From assembly GCF_013410375.1 (NCBI RefSeq), contig NZ_JACCFL010000001.1:2976001-3040000 (forward strand): DNA of 64,000 nt, read 5' to 3'. The stretch comes from Leifsonia shinshuensis. GTDB lineage: Bacteria; Actinomycetota; Actinomycetes; Actinomycetales; Microbacteriaceae. The notes under the pieces were generated by a model. That model had not been told where the DNA came from and searched no databases. It saw only the letters and a program-made list of their open reading frames with translations. Made by a program: the position numbers and the translations under genes. Positions 1 through 7,197 of this stretch are shown one piece after another; position 1 is the stretch's first letter, and the number at the start of each line of letters is the position of its first letter.

Positions 1-1050
1 GTGATCGCGGAGCTCCTCGGCCGCAAGGTGGTCTTCGCCGACGGCACCGGCGAGGCGACGATCGAGGATGTCGCCATCCAGGAGTCCGCCACCGGCGAGT
101 GGGCCGTGAGCCAGCTCTTCGTCCGCCGGCCGAAGTCGGGCGCCTCCCCGTTCGGGAAGGGCCAGACCACGTTCGTCGCCTGGAACGAGGTGCGCGAGAA
201 GCAGGCCCGCGGCGAGGCGCAGTCCGCCGAGCAGCTCATCGCGGCGTACTCCGAGCTGAAGCCGGCCGACCTCGCGAACACTCTGCTCGACCTCCCGCAG
301 CAGCGCATGCTGGAGGTCGCGGAGGAGCTGCCGGACGACCGGCTCGCCGACGTGCTCGAGGAGATGCCGGAGAGCGAGCAGGTGCAGATCCTCGCGAAGC
401 TCGACGACGACCGCGCCGCCGACGTGCTCGACCAGATGCAGCCGGACGACGCCGCGGACCTCATCGCCCAGCTCTCCGACGAGCGCGGCGAGCACCTCCT
501 GGAGCTCATGGAGCCGGAGGAGGCGGACGACGTCCGCATGCTGCTGAGCTACGCACCGGACACCGCGGGCGGCCTGATGACGACCGAGCCGATCATCGTC
601 TCGGCCGACGCCACCGTGGCGGAGGGGCTGGCCCTCATCCGCCGGCACGAGCTCGCCCCGGCGCTCGGTGCCGCCGTCTGCGTGACGCTGCCGCCCTACG
701 AGGCGCCGACCGGGCGGTTCCTCGGCATCGTGCACTTCCAGCGGATGCTGCGCTACCCGCCGCACGTCCGGCTCGGCACCCTGCTCGACCCGAGCCTGGA
801 GCCGGTGACCGCCGACACCTCCGCGGCGGAGGTCTCCCGCATCCTCGCCAGCTACAACCTAGTCTCCGTCCCGGTCGTGGACGAGAAGCACCGGCTCGTC
901 GGGGTGGTGACGATCGACGACGTCCTCGACTACCTGCTCCCCGACGACTGGCGAAGTCAGGACGAGGACGAGCCGGTGAAGGCGCCGTCCGACGAGACCG
1001 GCAGTATCCGCATCGTGAACGGAAGGAGGGGCGGACATCGCACGAGTTAG
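1..1050 (+). CDS. MgtE N-domain / CBS-pair protein, 5' truncated
   Basis: The gene runs in from before the window, so position 1 (GTG) is probably not its start. The visible 349 residues hold the end of a PRC-barrel-like segment (about 1-60), a helical MgtE_N superhelix rich in acidic D/E repeats (about 75-190, e.g. LADVLEEMPE) and two CBS domains (about 195-330, ending VVGVVTIDDVLDYLLP-like). No membrane segment follows, so this is not a complete MgtE magnesium channel. In actinobacteria such soluble MgtE_N-CBS proteins are thought to sense Mg2+ or adenylates; that role is inferred. It is followed directly by the DUF1003 gene, which overlaps its 3' end if the ATC start is correct. Confidence 0.8.
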   Translation: MIAELLGRKVVFADGTGEATIEDVAIQESATGEWAVSQLFVRRPKSGASPFGKGQTTFVAWNEVREKQARGEAQSAEQLIAAYSELKPADLANTLLDLPQQRMLEVAEELPDDRLADVLEEMPESEQVQILAKLDDDRAADVLDQMQPDDAADLIAQLSDERGEHLLELMEPEEADDVRMLLSYAPDTAGGLMTTEPIIVSADATVAEGLALIRRHELAPALGAAVCVTLPPYEAPTGRFLGIVHFQRMLRYPPHVRLGTLLDPSLEPVTADTSAAEVSRILASYNLVSVPVVDEKHRLVGVVTIDDVLDYLLPDDWRSQDEDEPVKAPSDETGSIRIVNGRRGGHRTS

Positions 1051-1561
1051 GCAGGACGCGAGCCTCGACGCCCCCAAGGGCCTCCGCACGTCGGTGATCC
1101 CCCGCCGCAACCCGTTGGAGCAGAACGACCGGTTCGGCCGGTTCACGGAGTGGATCGCGCGGGCGATGGGCACACCGTGGTTCATCCTCGGGCTGACCGT
1201 CTTCGTCGCGGCCTGGATGCTGTGGAACACGCTCCTGCCGAACGCCTGGCGGTTCGACTCGGCGGCGCTCGGCTTCATCGCGCTGACCCTGGTGCTGTCG
1301 CTGCAGGCGTCGTACGCCGCGCCGCTCATCCTGCTCGCCCAGAACCGGCAGGACGACCGCGACCGCGTCCAGATCGAGCAGGACAGGCAGCGCGCGGAGC
1401 GCAACCTGGCCGACACCGAGTACCTGGCGCGCGAGGTCGTCGCCCTGCGGCTCGCGGTCAGGGACATGGCCACGAAGGACTTCATCCGCGCCGAGCTGCG
1501 TGCGCTGCTGGAGGACCTGGAGAAGGGCGAGCCGGCCGAGAACGGACGTGCGCGTGCCTGA
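1037..1561 (+). CDS. DUF1003 membrane protein, probable ATC start
   Basis: A DUF1003 family protein. The sequence has the family signature NPLEQNDRFGRF followed by two membrane segments (around TPWFILGLTVFVAAWMLW and the SAALGFIALTLVLS stretch) and a C-terminal charged, coiled-coil-like tail (QNRQDDRDRVQIEQDRQRAE). Function of the family is unknown. The first conventional start is GTG at 1094, but it has no ribosome site and would leave the conserved-looking lead RVRQDASLDAPKGLRTSV untranslated. An ATC at 1037 lies 6 nt after a strong AAGGAGGGG sequence (1023-1031) and is in frame after a TGA at 1016-1018. I therefore prefer ATC, giving 174 residues. Fallback: 1094-1561, 155 residues. Confidence 0.75.
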   Translation: MARVRQDASLDAPKGLRTSVIPRRNPLEQNDRFGRFTEWIARAMGTPWFILGLTVFVAAWMLWNTLLPNAWRFDSAALGFIALTLVLSLQASYAAPLILLAQNRQDDRDRVQIEQDRQRAERNLADTEYLAREVVALRLAVRDMATKDFIRAELRALLEDLEKGEPAENGRARA

Positions 1562-2717
1562 GGCCGGCGCCGGTCCCGACGCGACCGCTGAGCTGATCCA
1601 GCGCGCCCTCTCCGGCGTCCTCGACCCCGAGATCCGAAAGCCCGTCACCGAGCTGGACATGATCGGCGGGGTGGAGGTCTCCCCCGAGGGGCACGCCACC
1701 GTGAAGGTGAAGCTCACGATCGTCGGCTGCCCGGCCGCCGACCGGATCGAGCGGGACGTCCACGCCGCCGCGGCCTCCGTGCCGGGTGTCAGCGCCGTGA
1801 CCGTCGACGTTTCGGTGATGACGCCCGCCGAGCGTGCCGCGCTCACCGAGAAGCTGCGCGGCGGACGCGCGGCCCGTGCGCAGCAGTTCGGCCCCGACTC
1901 GCTGACCCGCGTCTACGCCGTCACGAGCGGCAAGGGCGGGGTGGGCAAGTCCACACTGACCGCCAACCTCGCCGTCGCGCTCGCCGAGCGCGGCCTCCGG
2001 GTCGGCCTGGTGGATGCCGACGTGCACGGTTTCTCGATCCCCGGCCTGCTCGGGCTGACCGACGCGGACGGCGCGGCGGTGCGGCCGACGCGCGTGGACG
2101 ACATGATCCTGCCGCCGGTCGCGTACGGCGTGAAGGTGATCTCGATCGGCATGTTCGTGGACTCCTCCTCGGCCGCCGTCGCGTGGCGCGGCCCGATGCT
2201 GCACCGGACGATCCAGCAGTTCCTCGGCGACGTGTTCTTCGGCGACCTCGACGTGCTGCTCCTCGACCTGCCGCCCGGCACCGGCGACGTGGCGATCTCG
2301 GTCGGGCAGCTGCTGCCGCAGGCCGAGGTGCTCGTGATCACCACGCCCCAGCCGGCCGCGGCCGACGTGGCCGAGCGCAGCGGCGTGGTCGCCCGCCAGA
2401 CCGGCCAGCGGATCGTCGGCGTCATCGAGAACATGGCCGGCCTCGTGCAGCCCGACGGCAGCGTCCTGGAGCTGTTCGGCTCCGGCGGCGGCGCCGAGGT
2501 CGCCCGCCGGCTCTCGGCGGGTCAGGAGGCCCCGGTCCCGCTGCTGGCCAGCGTGCCGCTCAGCGTCCCGCTGCGGACGGGAGGCGACACCGGAGCGCCC
2601 ATCGTGGTCACCGACCCGCAGGACCCGGCCGCCGCCGCGATCCGCGCCGTCGCCGCGGGCCTCGCCGTGCGCCCGCGCGACCTCCCCCGCCGCAAGCTGC
2701 CGCTGTCCACCCGCTAG
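1548..2717 (+). CDS. mrp: Mrp/ApbC-family P-loop Fe-S carrier ATPase
   Basis: About 389 residues. An N-terminal DUF59/MIP18 domain (about 10-95, with the VGCPAADRI segment) is followed by a MinD-like ATPase with deviant Walker A SGKGGVGKS near residues 127-135, DADVHG and the switch LLLDLPPGTGDVAIS. Mrp/ApbC proteins bind and transfer Fe-S clusters. The C-terminal CxxC that binds the cluster in many homologues is absent: the VIENMAGLVQPDGS stretch has no cysteine. The start overlaps the DUF1003 gene by 14 nt (GTG 1548) or 8 nt (GTG 1554), which suggests translational coupling; neither GTG has a strong ribosome site. The first three genes probably form one operon. Confidence 0.88.
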   Translation: MRVPEAGAGPDATAELIQRALSGVLDPEIRKPVTELDMIGGVEVSPEGHATVKVKLTIVGCPAADRIERDVHAAAASVPGVSAVTVDVSVMTPAERAALTEKLRGGRAARAQQFGPDSLTRVYAVTSGKGGVGKSTLTANLAVALAERGLRVGLVDADVHGFSIPGLLGLTDADGAAVRPTRVDDMILPPVAYGVKVISIGMFVDSSSAAVAWRGPMLHRTIQQFLGDVFFGDLDVLLLDLPPGTGDVAISVGQLLPQAEVLVITTPQPAAADVAERSGVVARQTGQRIVGVIENMAGLVQPDGSVLELFGSGGGAEVARRLSAGQEAPVPLLASVPLSVPLRTGGDTGAPIVVTDPQDPAAAAIRAVAAGLAVRPRDLPRRKLPLSTR

Positions 2718-2724
2718 CGCCCGT

Positions 2725-2811
2725 CGAGTACGCGAAAACTCAGCCCCGAACCGCCGAGTACGTCGATAATCTGCGTACTCGGCTGTTTGGGGCTGAATAA
2801 TCGCGGACTCG
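2725..2811. repeat. Long imperfect palindrome between convergent genes
   Basis: Left inner arm 2740-2762 pairs with right arm 2774-2796 (20 of 23 positions) around an 11-nt loop. An outer pair CGAGTACGCG (2725-2734) and CGCGGACTCG (2802-2811) adds nine more pairs. CGAGTACG also occurs twice as a direct repeat in the left half. It fills the gap between the convergent mrp and decarboxylase genes, so it could end transcription from both sides or be a mobile palindromic repeat. Confidence 0.75.
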
Positions 2812-2815
2812 TCGG

Positions 2816-4285
2816 CTAGGTGGGCTCGACGAGGCGGCCCAGGAGCTCGACGAGGAGCCGTTCGGTGACCGGGCGCGGCAGCGCCTCGATCAGCGCCAGG
2901 AGCGGCGCCTGCTCGTCGGGGAGGCCGGGGGCGTCGCCGGCGATCCCGGCGGCGCGCAGCAGCGCTGCGGCGGTGTCGGAGTCCAGCGCCCGATCGCCCA
3001 CCGGCGGCAGCGCCGCCAGCGCGACGGCGGGGTCCACCGGTGCGACGCCGCGCACCTCGTCCGCCGACGCCCGCAGCGCGGCCTCCAGCTCGTCCAGGCG
3101 GTCGCGCGTCACCGGCGTGATCGTCAGGTGCGTGGTGTGCGGCAGGTGGGTGCCGTCGGGCTGGGTGAGCCCGGGCTGGAGTTGGAGGTGCCAGCCGCGC
3201 CTCCTGGCCCGGTCGGCCCAGTGGTGCGGGTCGACCCTGCGCTCCTCCGGCAGGGAGTCGTCGGCGGCAACGGCGAGCAGCGGACCGGTCGGCGCGCCCA
3301 CCACCCGCAGCCCGTCGATGTCGCGCACGATGTCCGCGAGGGTGCGCGTCGCGCGCAGGCACGCCTCCGCGAGGGAGGCGAAGCCGCGGGCCCCGAGCGC
3401 CTGGATGATCGCCCAGGACGCCGCGAGCGCTCCCGCCGACTTCGAGCCGAGCAGCGTCGGGTTCACCACGGGGTACCCCGGCCAGCCGGTCGTCGCGAAG
3501 TACTGCAGGCGCTGCCGGTCGCGGCCCCGCTGCAGCAGCACGCTCGCCCCCTTCGGCGCGTAGCCGAACTTGTGCAGGTCGGCCGACAAGCTCGTCACCC
3601 CGCTCACGCGGAAGTCCCACGGCGCCGGCGCGGACCCGTCCGGTTCGCGCCAGAACGGCAGGATCCAGCCGCCGATGCAGGCGTCCACGTGCAGGTCGAC
3701 GCCCGCCTCCTCGCAGGCCGCCGCTACCTCCTCGACCGGGTCGAGCGAGCCGTAGGGGTACGAGGGCGCGGAGACGACCGCGAGCGCCACGTCGGGGGCG
3801 AGGCGTTCGATCAGGCGCTGCGCGTCCAGCCGGCCGGTGTCCGGGTCCACGGGCACCAGGTCGAGGTCGAGTCCGAAGTACTCCGCCGCCTTGTGGAAGG
3901 CCGCGTGGACGGTCACCGGGGCGAGGATCCGCGGCACGCCGGCGGCTCCGCGCGCCCGCCAGGCCTCCCGCGCCGTCTTGACCGCCAGCAGGCACGACTC
4001 GGTGCCGCCGGAGGTCACCGAGCCGACCACGTCGTCGCCGCCGTGCAGCAGCTCGCGGGCGAAGCCGAGGACTTCGCGCTCCATCACCGCGACCGACGTG
4101 AACGTGGTGGGGTCGAGCCCGTTGACCGGCTGGACCATCCGCACGGCGGCGGCGGCCAGCTCGTCGAGCTCGGCGATCCCGGAGTCGTAGACGTAGCTCA
4201 GCACGTGCCCGCCGTGCGTCGGCGCGTCCGCGGCCCGCAGGGCGGCGAGCCTGGCCAGGATGGCGTTCCGGTCAAACGACGTCAT
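2816..4285 (-). CDS. PLP-dependent decarboxylase / sphingosine-phosphate-lyase-like enzyme
   Basis: A 489-residue fold-type I PLP enzyme of the group II decarboxylase/S1P lyase type. The sequence shows the GTES phosphate-binding turn (about 94-97), a stacking His region VHAAFHKAAEYFG (126-138), HVDAC (199-203) with the PLP aspartate, and the lysine motif ADLHKFGYAPKG with K239 as predicted Schiff-base lysine. The HKFGYAPKG context resembles sphingosine-1-phosphate lyases more than glutamate decarboxylases. The substrate cannot be read from the sequence; an amino acid or long-chain amine phosphate is possible. It follows the MFS gene with a 14-nt overlap, so transporter and enzyme are likely one operon, with the carrier supplying the substrate or removing the product. 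Confidence 0.85.
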   Translation of the reverse strand: MTSFDRNAILARLAALRAADAPTHGGHVLSYVYDSGIAELDELAAAAVRMVQPVNGLDPTTFTSVAVMEREVLGFARELLHGGDDVVGSVTSGGTESCLLAVKTAREAWRARGAAGVPRILAPVTVHAAFHKAAEYFGLDLDLVPVDPDTGRLDAQRLIERLAPDVALAVVSAPSYPYGSLDPVEEVAAACEEAGVDLHVDACIGGWILPFWREPDGSAPAPWDFRVSGVTSLSADLHKFGYAPKGASVLLQRGRDRQRLQYFATTGWPGYPVVNPTLLGSKSAGALAASWAIIQALGARGFASLAEACLRATRTLADIVRDIDGLRVVGAPTGPLLAVAADDSLPEERRVDPHHWADRARRRGWHLQLQPGLTQPDGTHLPHTTHLTITPVTRDRLDELEAALRASADEVRGVAPVDPAVALAALPPVGDRALDSDTAAALLRAAGIAGDAPGLPDEQAPLLALIEALPRPVTERLLVELLGRLVEPT

Positions 4286-5648
4286 CGACGTCCCCCTTCC
4301 GCAGCCGGTACCGCGCCAGCGGCACCAGGCTGGCGGCGATGATCGCCGCCGGGATGACGCTGAAGCTCAGCACGATCCCGGCCACGGCCTCCGCGGGCTG
4401 GCCGGCCCCTGCCGCGGCGGCGGCCGACGCCGAGCGGGCGATGTAGCCGGTCAGCGCCAGCACGATGGTGAGCACGGTCGCCCCGAGCGCCATGCCGGTG
4501 GTCTCCCCCGCCGTCCACATCCCGCCGAACGTGCCGGCGCGGCCGGGCCCGTTGCGGCGGGCGTCGTGCGAGATCACGTCGGGAAGCATCGCCATCGGCA
4601 GCGACTGCATGCCCGCATACGCCGCTCCCGCGACCGCCACCGGCAGGTAGACCCACGCCCCGGGCGCCCAGATCAGCAGCACCATCGACAGCGCGGCGAC
4701 GCCGAACAGCATGCTCGCCAGCCGGAAGCCGCGCTCCTTGCCGATCCGCCGGGCGACGACGCCCCAGAGCGGCGTCACGACCAGCGCCGGCCCGATCAGC
4801 GCGATGAACAGGAACGTCACCGCGTCCTCCGAGTGCAGCACCCAGGTCGCGACATAGTTCGCGCCGGCCAGCATCATCCCCGTCGCGAGGCCCTGGAGCA
4901 GGAAGGCCAGCAGCAGGGCGCGGAAGGGCTGGCTGTCGCGCAGGGCCCCGATCCCGGCGGCGTAGTTCGTGCGCAGCGTGGTCAGGACGCCCTTGCGCGG
5001 CGGAAGGGTGTCCGCCGGCAGCTGCCGCGGCGCGACGAACGCCGACACCAGCATGCCGCCGCCGATCACCACGCCCGCGACCAGCGCCATCAGGAAGTAC
5101 CCGGCGAAGTCGTTCCCGCCGCCGAGCGCCCGCAGCGCGGGTCCGCCGGCGCCGAACAGCAGGATCGCGAAGGTCAGCACCACGACGCGCCAGGTGAGCA
5201 GCCGGGTGCGCTCGTCGTAGCCGGACGCCAGCTCCGCGGGGAGGGCGATGTACGGGACCTGGAAGAGACTGAACGCCGTCGCCGTGAGCAGGAACGCGAC
5301 GAACACCCACACGGCGGCGGGGACCGCGGCCGTGCCGGCCGGGACGGCGAACGTCAGCAGGAAGAACACCGGCAGGGCCACGGCGCCGAGCACCATCATC
5401 GGGCGCCGGGACCCGCGGGCGGCCAGCATCCGGTCGCTGCGCGCGCCGATCACCGGGTCGATGATCACGTCCCACACCTTCGCGACCGTCACCACCAGGC
5501 CGGCGGCGATCGCCGCGACGCCCAGGCTGTCGGTCAGGTAGTAGACGAGGACCAGGCCGGGCAGCGTCGCGAAGCCTCCGGTGCCGAGCGAGCCGACGGC
5601 GTAACGGGCGACCGTCGCCCGGGTCAGCGACTGCTGCGTTGCGATCAT
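4272..5648 (-). CDS. MFS carrier of the glycoside-pentoside-hexuronide type
   Basis: A 458-residue polytopic membrane protein with about twelve hydrophobic segments. The start of the protein (YAVGSLGTGGFATLPGLVLVYYLTDSLG) and the DVIIDPVIGARSDRM loop after helix 2 match the GPH sugar:cation symporter/MFS_2 family, which has D-P-x-x-G-x-x-S-D-R at this point. GPH carriers usually import sugars or glycosides, but some move other solutes. The gene overlaps the downstream decarboxylase by 14 nt. A TACGAT hexamer ends 6 nt before the ATG, so the transcript may be leaderless. Confidence 0.85.
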   Translation of the reverse strand: MIATQQSLTRATVARYAVGSLGTGGFATLPGLVLVYYLTDSLGVAAIAAGLVVTVAKVWDVIIDPVIGARSDRMLAARGSRRPMMVLGAVALPVFFLLTFAVPAGTAAVPAAVWVFVAFLLTATAFSLFQVPYIALPAELASGYDERTRLLTWRVVVLTFAILLFGAGGPALRALGGGNDFAGYFLMALVAGVVIGGGMLVSAFVAPRQLPADTLPPRKGVLTTLRTNYAAGIGALRDSQPFRALLLAFLLQGLATGMMLAGANYVATWVLHSEDAVTFLFIALIGPALVVTPLWGVVARRIGKERGFRLASMLFGVAALSMVLLIWAPGAWVYLPVAVAGAAYAGMQSLPMAMLPDVISHDARRNGPGRAGTFGGMWTAGETTGMALGATVLTIVLALTGYIARSASAAAAAGAGQPAEAVAGIVLSFSVIPAAIIAASLVPLARYRLRKGDVDDVV

Positions 5649-5654
5649 TCCCGC

Positions 5655-5660
5655 ATCGTA
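5655..5660 (-). promoter_or_regulatory. Leaderless -10 element, MFS/decarboxylase operon
   Basis: TACGAT on the minus strand followed by 6 nt and the ATG at 5648. The predicted start of transcription is at or next to the start codon. There is no Shine-Dalgarno sequence to compete with this reading. Confidence 0.6.
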
Positions 5661-5743
5661 TTGGATGCAGAACCGTATCGGGGCGCAGGCGCGTCAGCGA
5701 CGCGCGACGGAGTGTGTACGGCCGCTCAGGGTGCGGAGGCGGC

Positions 5744-6103
5744 TCAGGTGGACTCGGCGTCGAACGGCGGGAGAGAACCCGGCGGGAGCGGCGCGATGCG
5801 CTGCGCGTAGGCCGACTGGGTCACCGGCTTGATCGCGGAGGGCGCGGGGGCGTCGTCCAGCAGCGCCTCGCGGATGATGCGGCGCGGGTCGTACTGACGC
5901 GGGTCGAGCTTCTTCCAGTCGACGTCATCGAACTCCGGCCCCATCTCCTCTTTCATGCGGTCCTTGGCGCCGTCGGCGAAGTCGCGCACCGTCCGCACGA
6001 ACTGCCTCAGTTTGCCCGCGTAGAGCGGGAGCCGTTCCGGCCCGATGAGGAACGCGGCGATGACAGCCACGATGAGGAGCTTCTCGAAGGTCAGGCCGAA
6101 CAC
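5744..6103 (-). CDS. tatB: Sec-independent translocase subunit TatB
   Basis: A 119-residue protein with a short N-terminal membrane helix (LLIVAVIAAFLIGPERLPLYAGKL) containing the GPERLP hinge that marks TatA/TatB, then an amphipathic helix (RQFVRTVRDFADGAKDRMKEEMG) and a polar proline-rich tail. The acidic, longer C-terminal part points to TatB rather than TatA. TatB forms the receptor of the twin-arginine pathway in the plasma membrane. A likely client is encoded at 51.5 kb, where a molybdoenzyme carries an SRRHF motif. The GTG start is chosen because TACTCT ends 6 nt upstream, as for other leaderless genes here. Confidence 0.9.
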   Translation of the reverse strand: MFGLTFEKLLIVAVIAAFLIGPERLPLYAGKLRQFVRTVRDFADGAKDRMKEEMGPEFDDVDWKKLDPRQYDPRRIIREALLDDAPAPSAIKPVTQSAYAQRIAPLPPGSLPPFDAEST

Positions 6104-6109
6104 ACATGA

Positions 6110-6115
6110 AGAGTA
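6110..6115 (-). promoter_or_regulatory. Leaderless -10 element, tatB
   Basis: TACTCT on the minus strand, 6 nt, then GTG at 6103. It supports the GTG as true start of tatB. Confidence 0.6.
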
Positions 6116-6184
6116 TCGCGCGCGGCTGCGCGAATGCTGGATCGGCTGGGCCTATTCTGGACCGAGGCCACCGACGGGAGACAC

Positions 6185-6817
6185 GTGTCAGACAAGGACT
6201 CGAACTGGAGATTCGCCGACGACGTGATCGTCGAGAGCGAGGTGATCTCGCGAGCCCGCCAGCAATCGCTGGAACTCGGCGTCGAGCCGATCGCGCCGAG
6301 CACGGGTGCGCAGGCCGCGGTCGTCGTCGCCGCGACGAAGGCGGAGAACATCGTCGAGATCGGCACCGGTGTCGGTGTGTCGGGGCTCTGGCTGCTCCAC
6401 GGCGGCGCCGAGGCGCAGCTGACCAGCATCGACGTCGAGGTGGACCACCAGCAGCACGCCCGCACGTTCTTCACCGAGGCGGGCATCGCCGCCAACCGGG
6501 TCCGGCTCATCACCGGGCACGCCCTCGACGTCCTCCCCCGGATGAACGAGAACTCCTACGACATCGTCTTCGTCGACGCCGACCCGCAGTCGGTCATCGA
6601 GTACGTCGAGCACGGCCTGCGGCTGGTCCGCCCGGGAGGCACGGTGCTCGTCGCCCGCGCCCTCTGGCGCGGCCGGGTGGCCGACCCCGCGGCGCGCGAC
6701 CCGCTCGCCACCGGCTACCGCACGCTCATCACGGAGACCGCGGCCTCCGGGGCGGTGATCAGCGCGCTCTCGCCCGCCGGCGACGGGCTGCTGCAGATCA
6801 CGAAGCTCACGCCCTGA
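6185..6817 (+). CDS. O-methyltransferase family 3 (TrmR/CCoAMT type)
   Basis: A 210-residue SAM-dependent methyltransferase. The SAM-binding motif I VEIGTGVGVSGLWLL, the acidic strand end TSIDVEVDHQQ and DIVFVDADPQSV match the O-methyltransferase family 3, which includes catechol/caffeoyl-CoA methyltransferases and bacterial tRNA 5-hydroxyuridine methyltransferase TrmR. Housekeeping roles such as tRNA modification are common in actinobacteria, but the substrate is not certain. I chose GTG 6185, which has GGGAG just upstream; an ATG at 6134 is in frame but lacks a ribosome site and lies before a TATTCT -10-like element at 6154-6159. The gene is divergent from tatB. Confidence 0.82.
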   Translation: MSDKDSNWRFADDVIVESEVISRARQQSLELGVEPIAPSTGAQAAVVVAATKAENIVEIGTGVGVSGLWLLHGGAEAQLTSIDVEVDHQQHARTFFTEAGIAANRVRLITGHALDVLPRMNENSYDIVFVDADPQSVIEYVEHGLRLVRPGGTVLVARALWRGRVADPAARDPLATGYRTLITETAASGAVISALSPAGDGLLQITKLTP

Positions 6818-6852
6818 CCGGAACCGGTGGCGCGCAACCGCCTGTGCGACGA

Positions 6853-6884
6853 AGAAGGGGCCCCGATCGCTCGGGGCCCCTTCT
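6853..6884. terminator. Bidirectional hairpin terminator
   Basis: A perfect 14-bp stem, 6853-6866 with 6871-6884, loop of 4 nt, with A-rich and T-containing ends. It lies between the convergent methyltransferase and DUF3117 genes and can serve both strands. Confidence 0.85.
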
Positions 6885-6906
6885 CGGGTATCTCGTGAGG
6901 TAGTCG

Positions 6907-7080
6907 TCAGGAGGCGCTCACGACGCTCGCGAGAGCGTCGTGAAGCTCCTTGGCCTCCGCGTCGTTGACGGAGACGACCAGACGTCCCCCACCTTCGAGC
7001 GGTACCCGCACGATGATGAGCCGTCCCTCCTTCACAGCCTCCATTGGCCCGTCCCCGGTCCTCGGCTTCATGGCCGCCAT
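6907..7080 (-). CDS. DUF3117 small protein (57 residues)
   Basis: A short gene read on the minus strand from ATG 7080 to TGA 6907. The product begins MAAMKPRTGDGPMEAVKEG and continues RLIIVRVPLEGGGRLVVSV to an alanine-rich end. This is the highly conserved actinobacterial DUF3117 family; its function is unknown. A ribosome site AGGGGAG precedes the ATG. It ends in the bidirectional terminator shared with the methyltransferase. In many actinobacteria this gene lies close to tatB and the methyltransferase, as here. Recognition is by sequence pattern, and the length matches the family. Confidence 0.9.
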   Translation of the reverse strand: MAAMKPRTGDGPMEAVKEGRLIIVRVPLEGGGRLVVSVNDAEAKELHDALASVVSAS

Positions 7081-7197
7081 GCAGCTCCCCTTTCGTGGAT
7101 GTCGTTATCCATTAACCGTCATCCACGGTGAGCGGGGGAAATCGCCGGTCTACCCCGTGGACAATGGGCCGCGCACCGGACGGCGCGGGAGGACGGG

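Noticed and set aside
1..1050. Complete magnesium transporter MgtE
   Set aside because: Only the MgtE_N and CBS parts are present; the frame ends without any membrane domain.
1482..3995. A minus-strand frame of 837 codons opposite mrp
   Set aside because: It covers mrp on the wrong strand and includes out-of-frame parts of the decarboxylase gene; no family features.
5639..6109. Plus-strand reading frame opposite tatB
   Set aside because: tatB is clear on the minus strand with a promoter and family motifs; the opposite frame has none.
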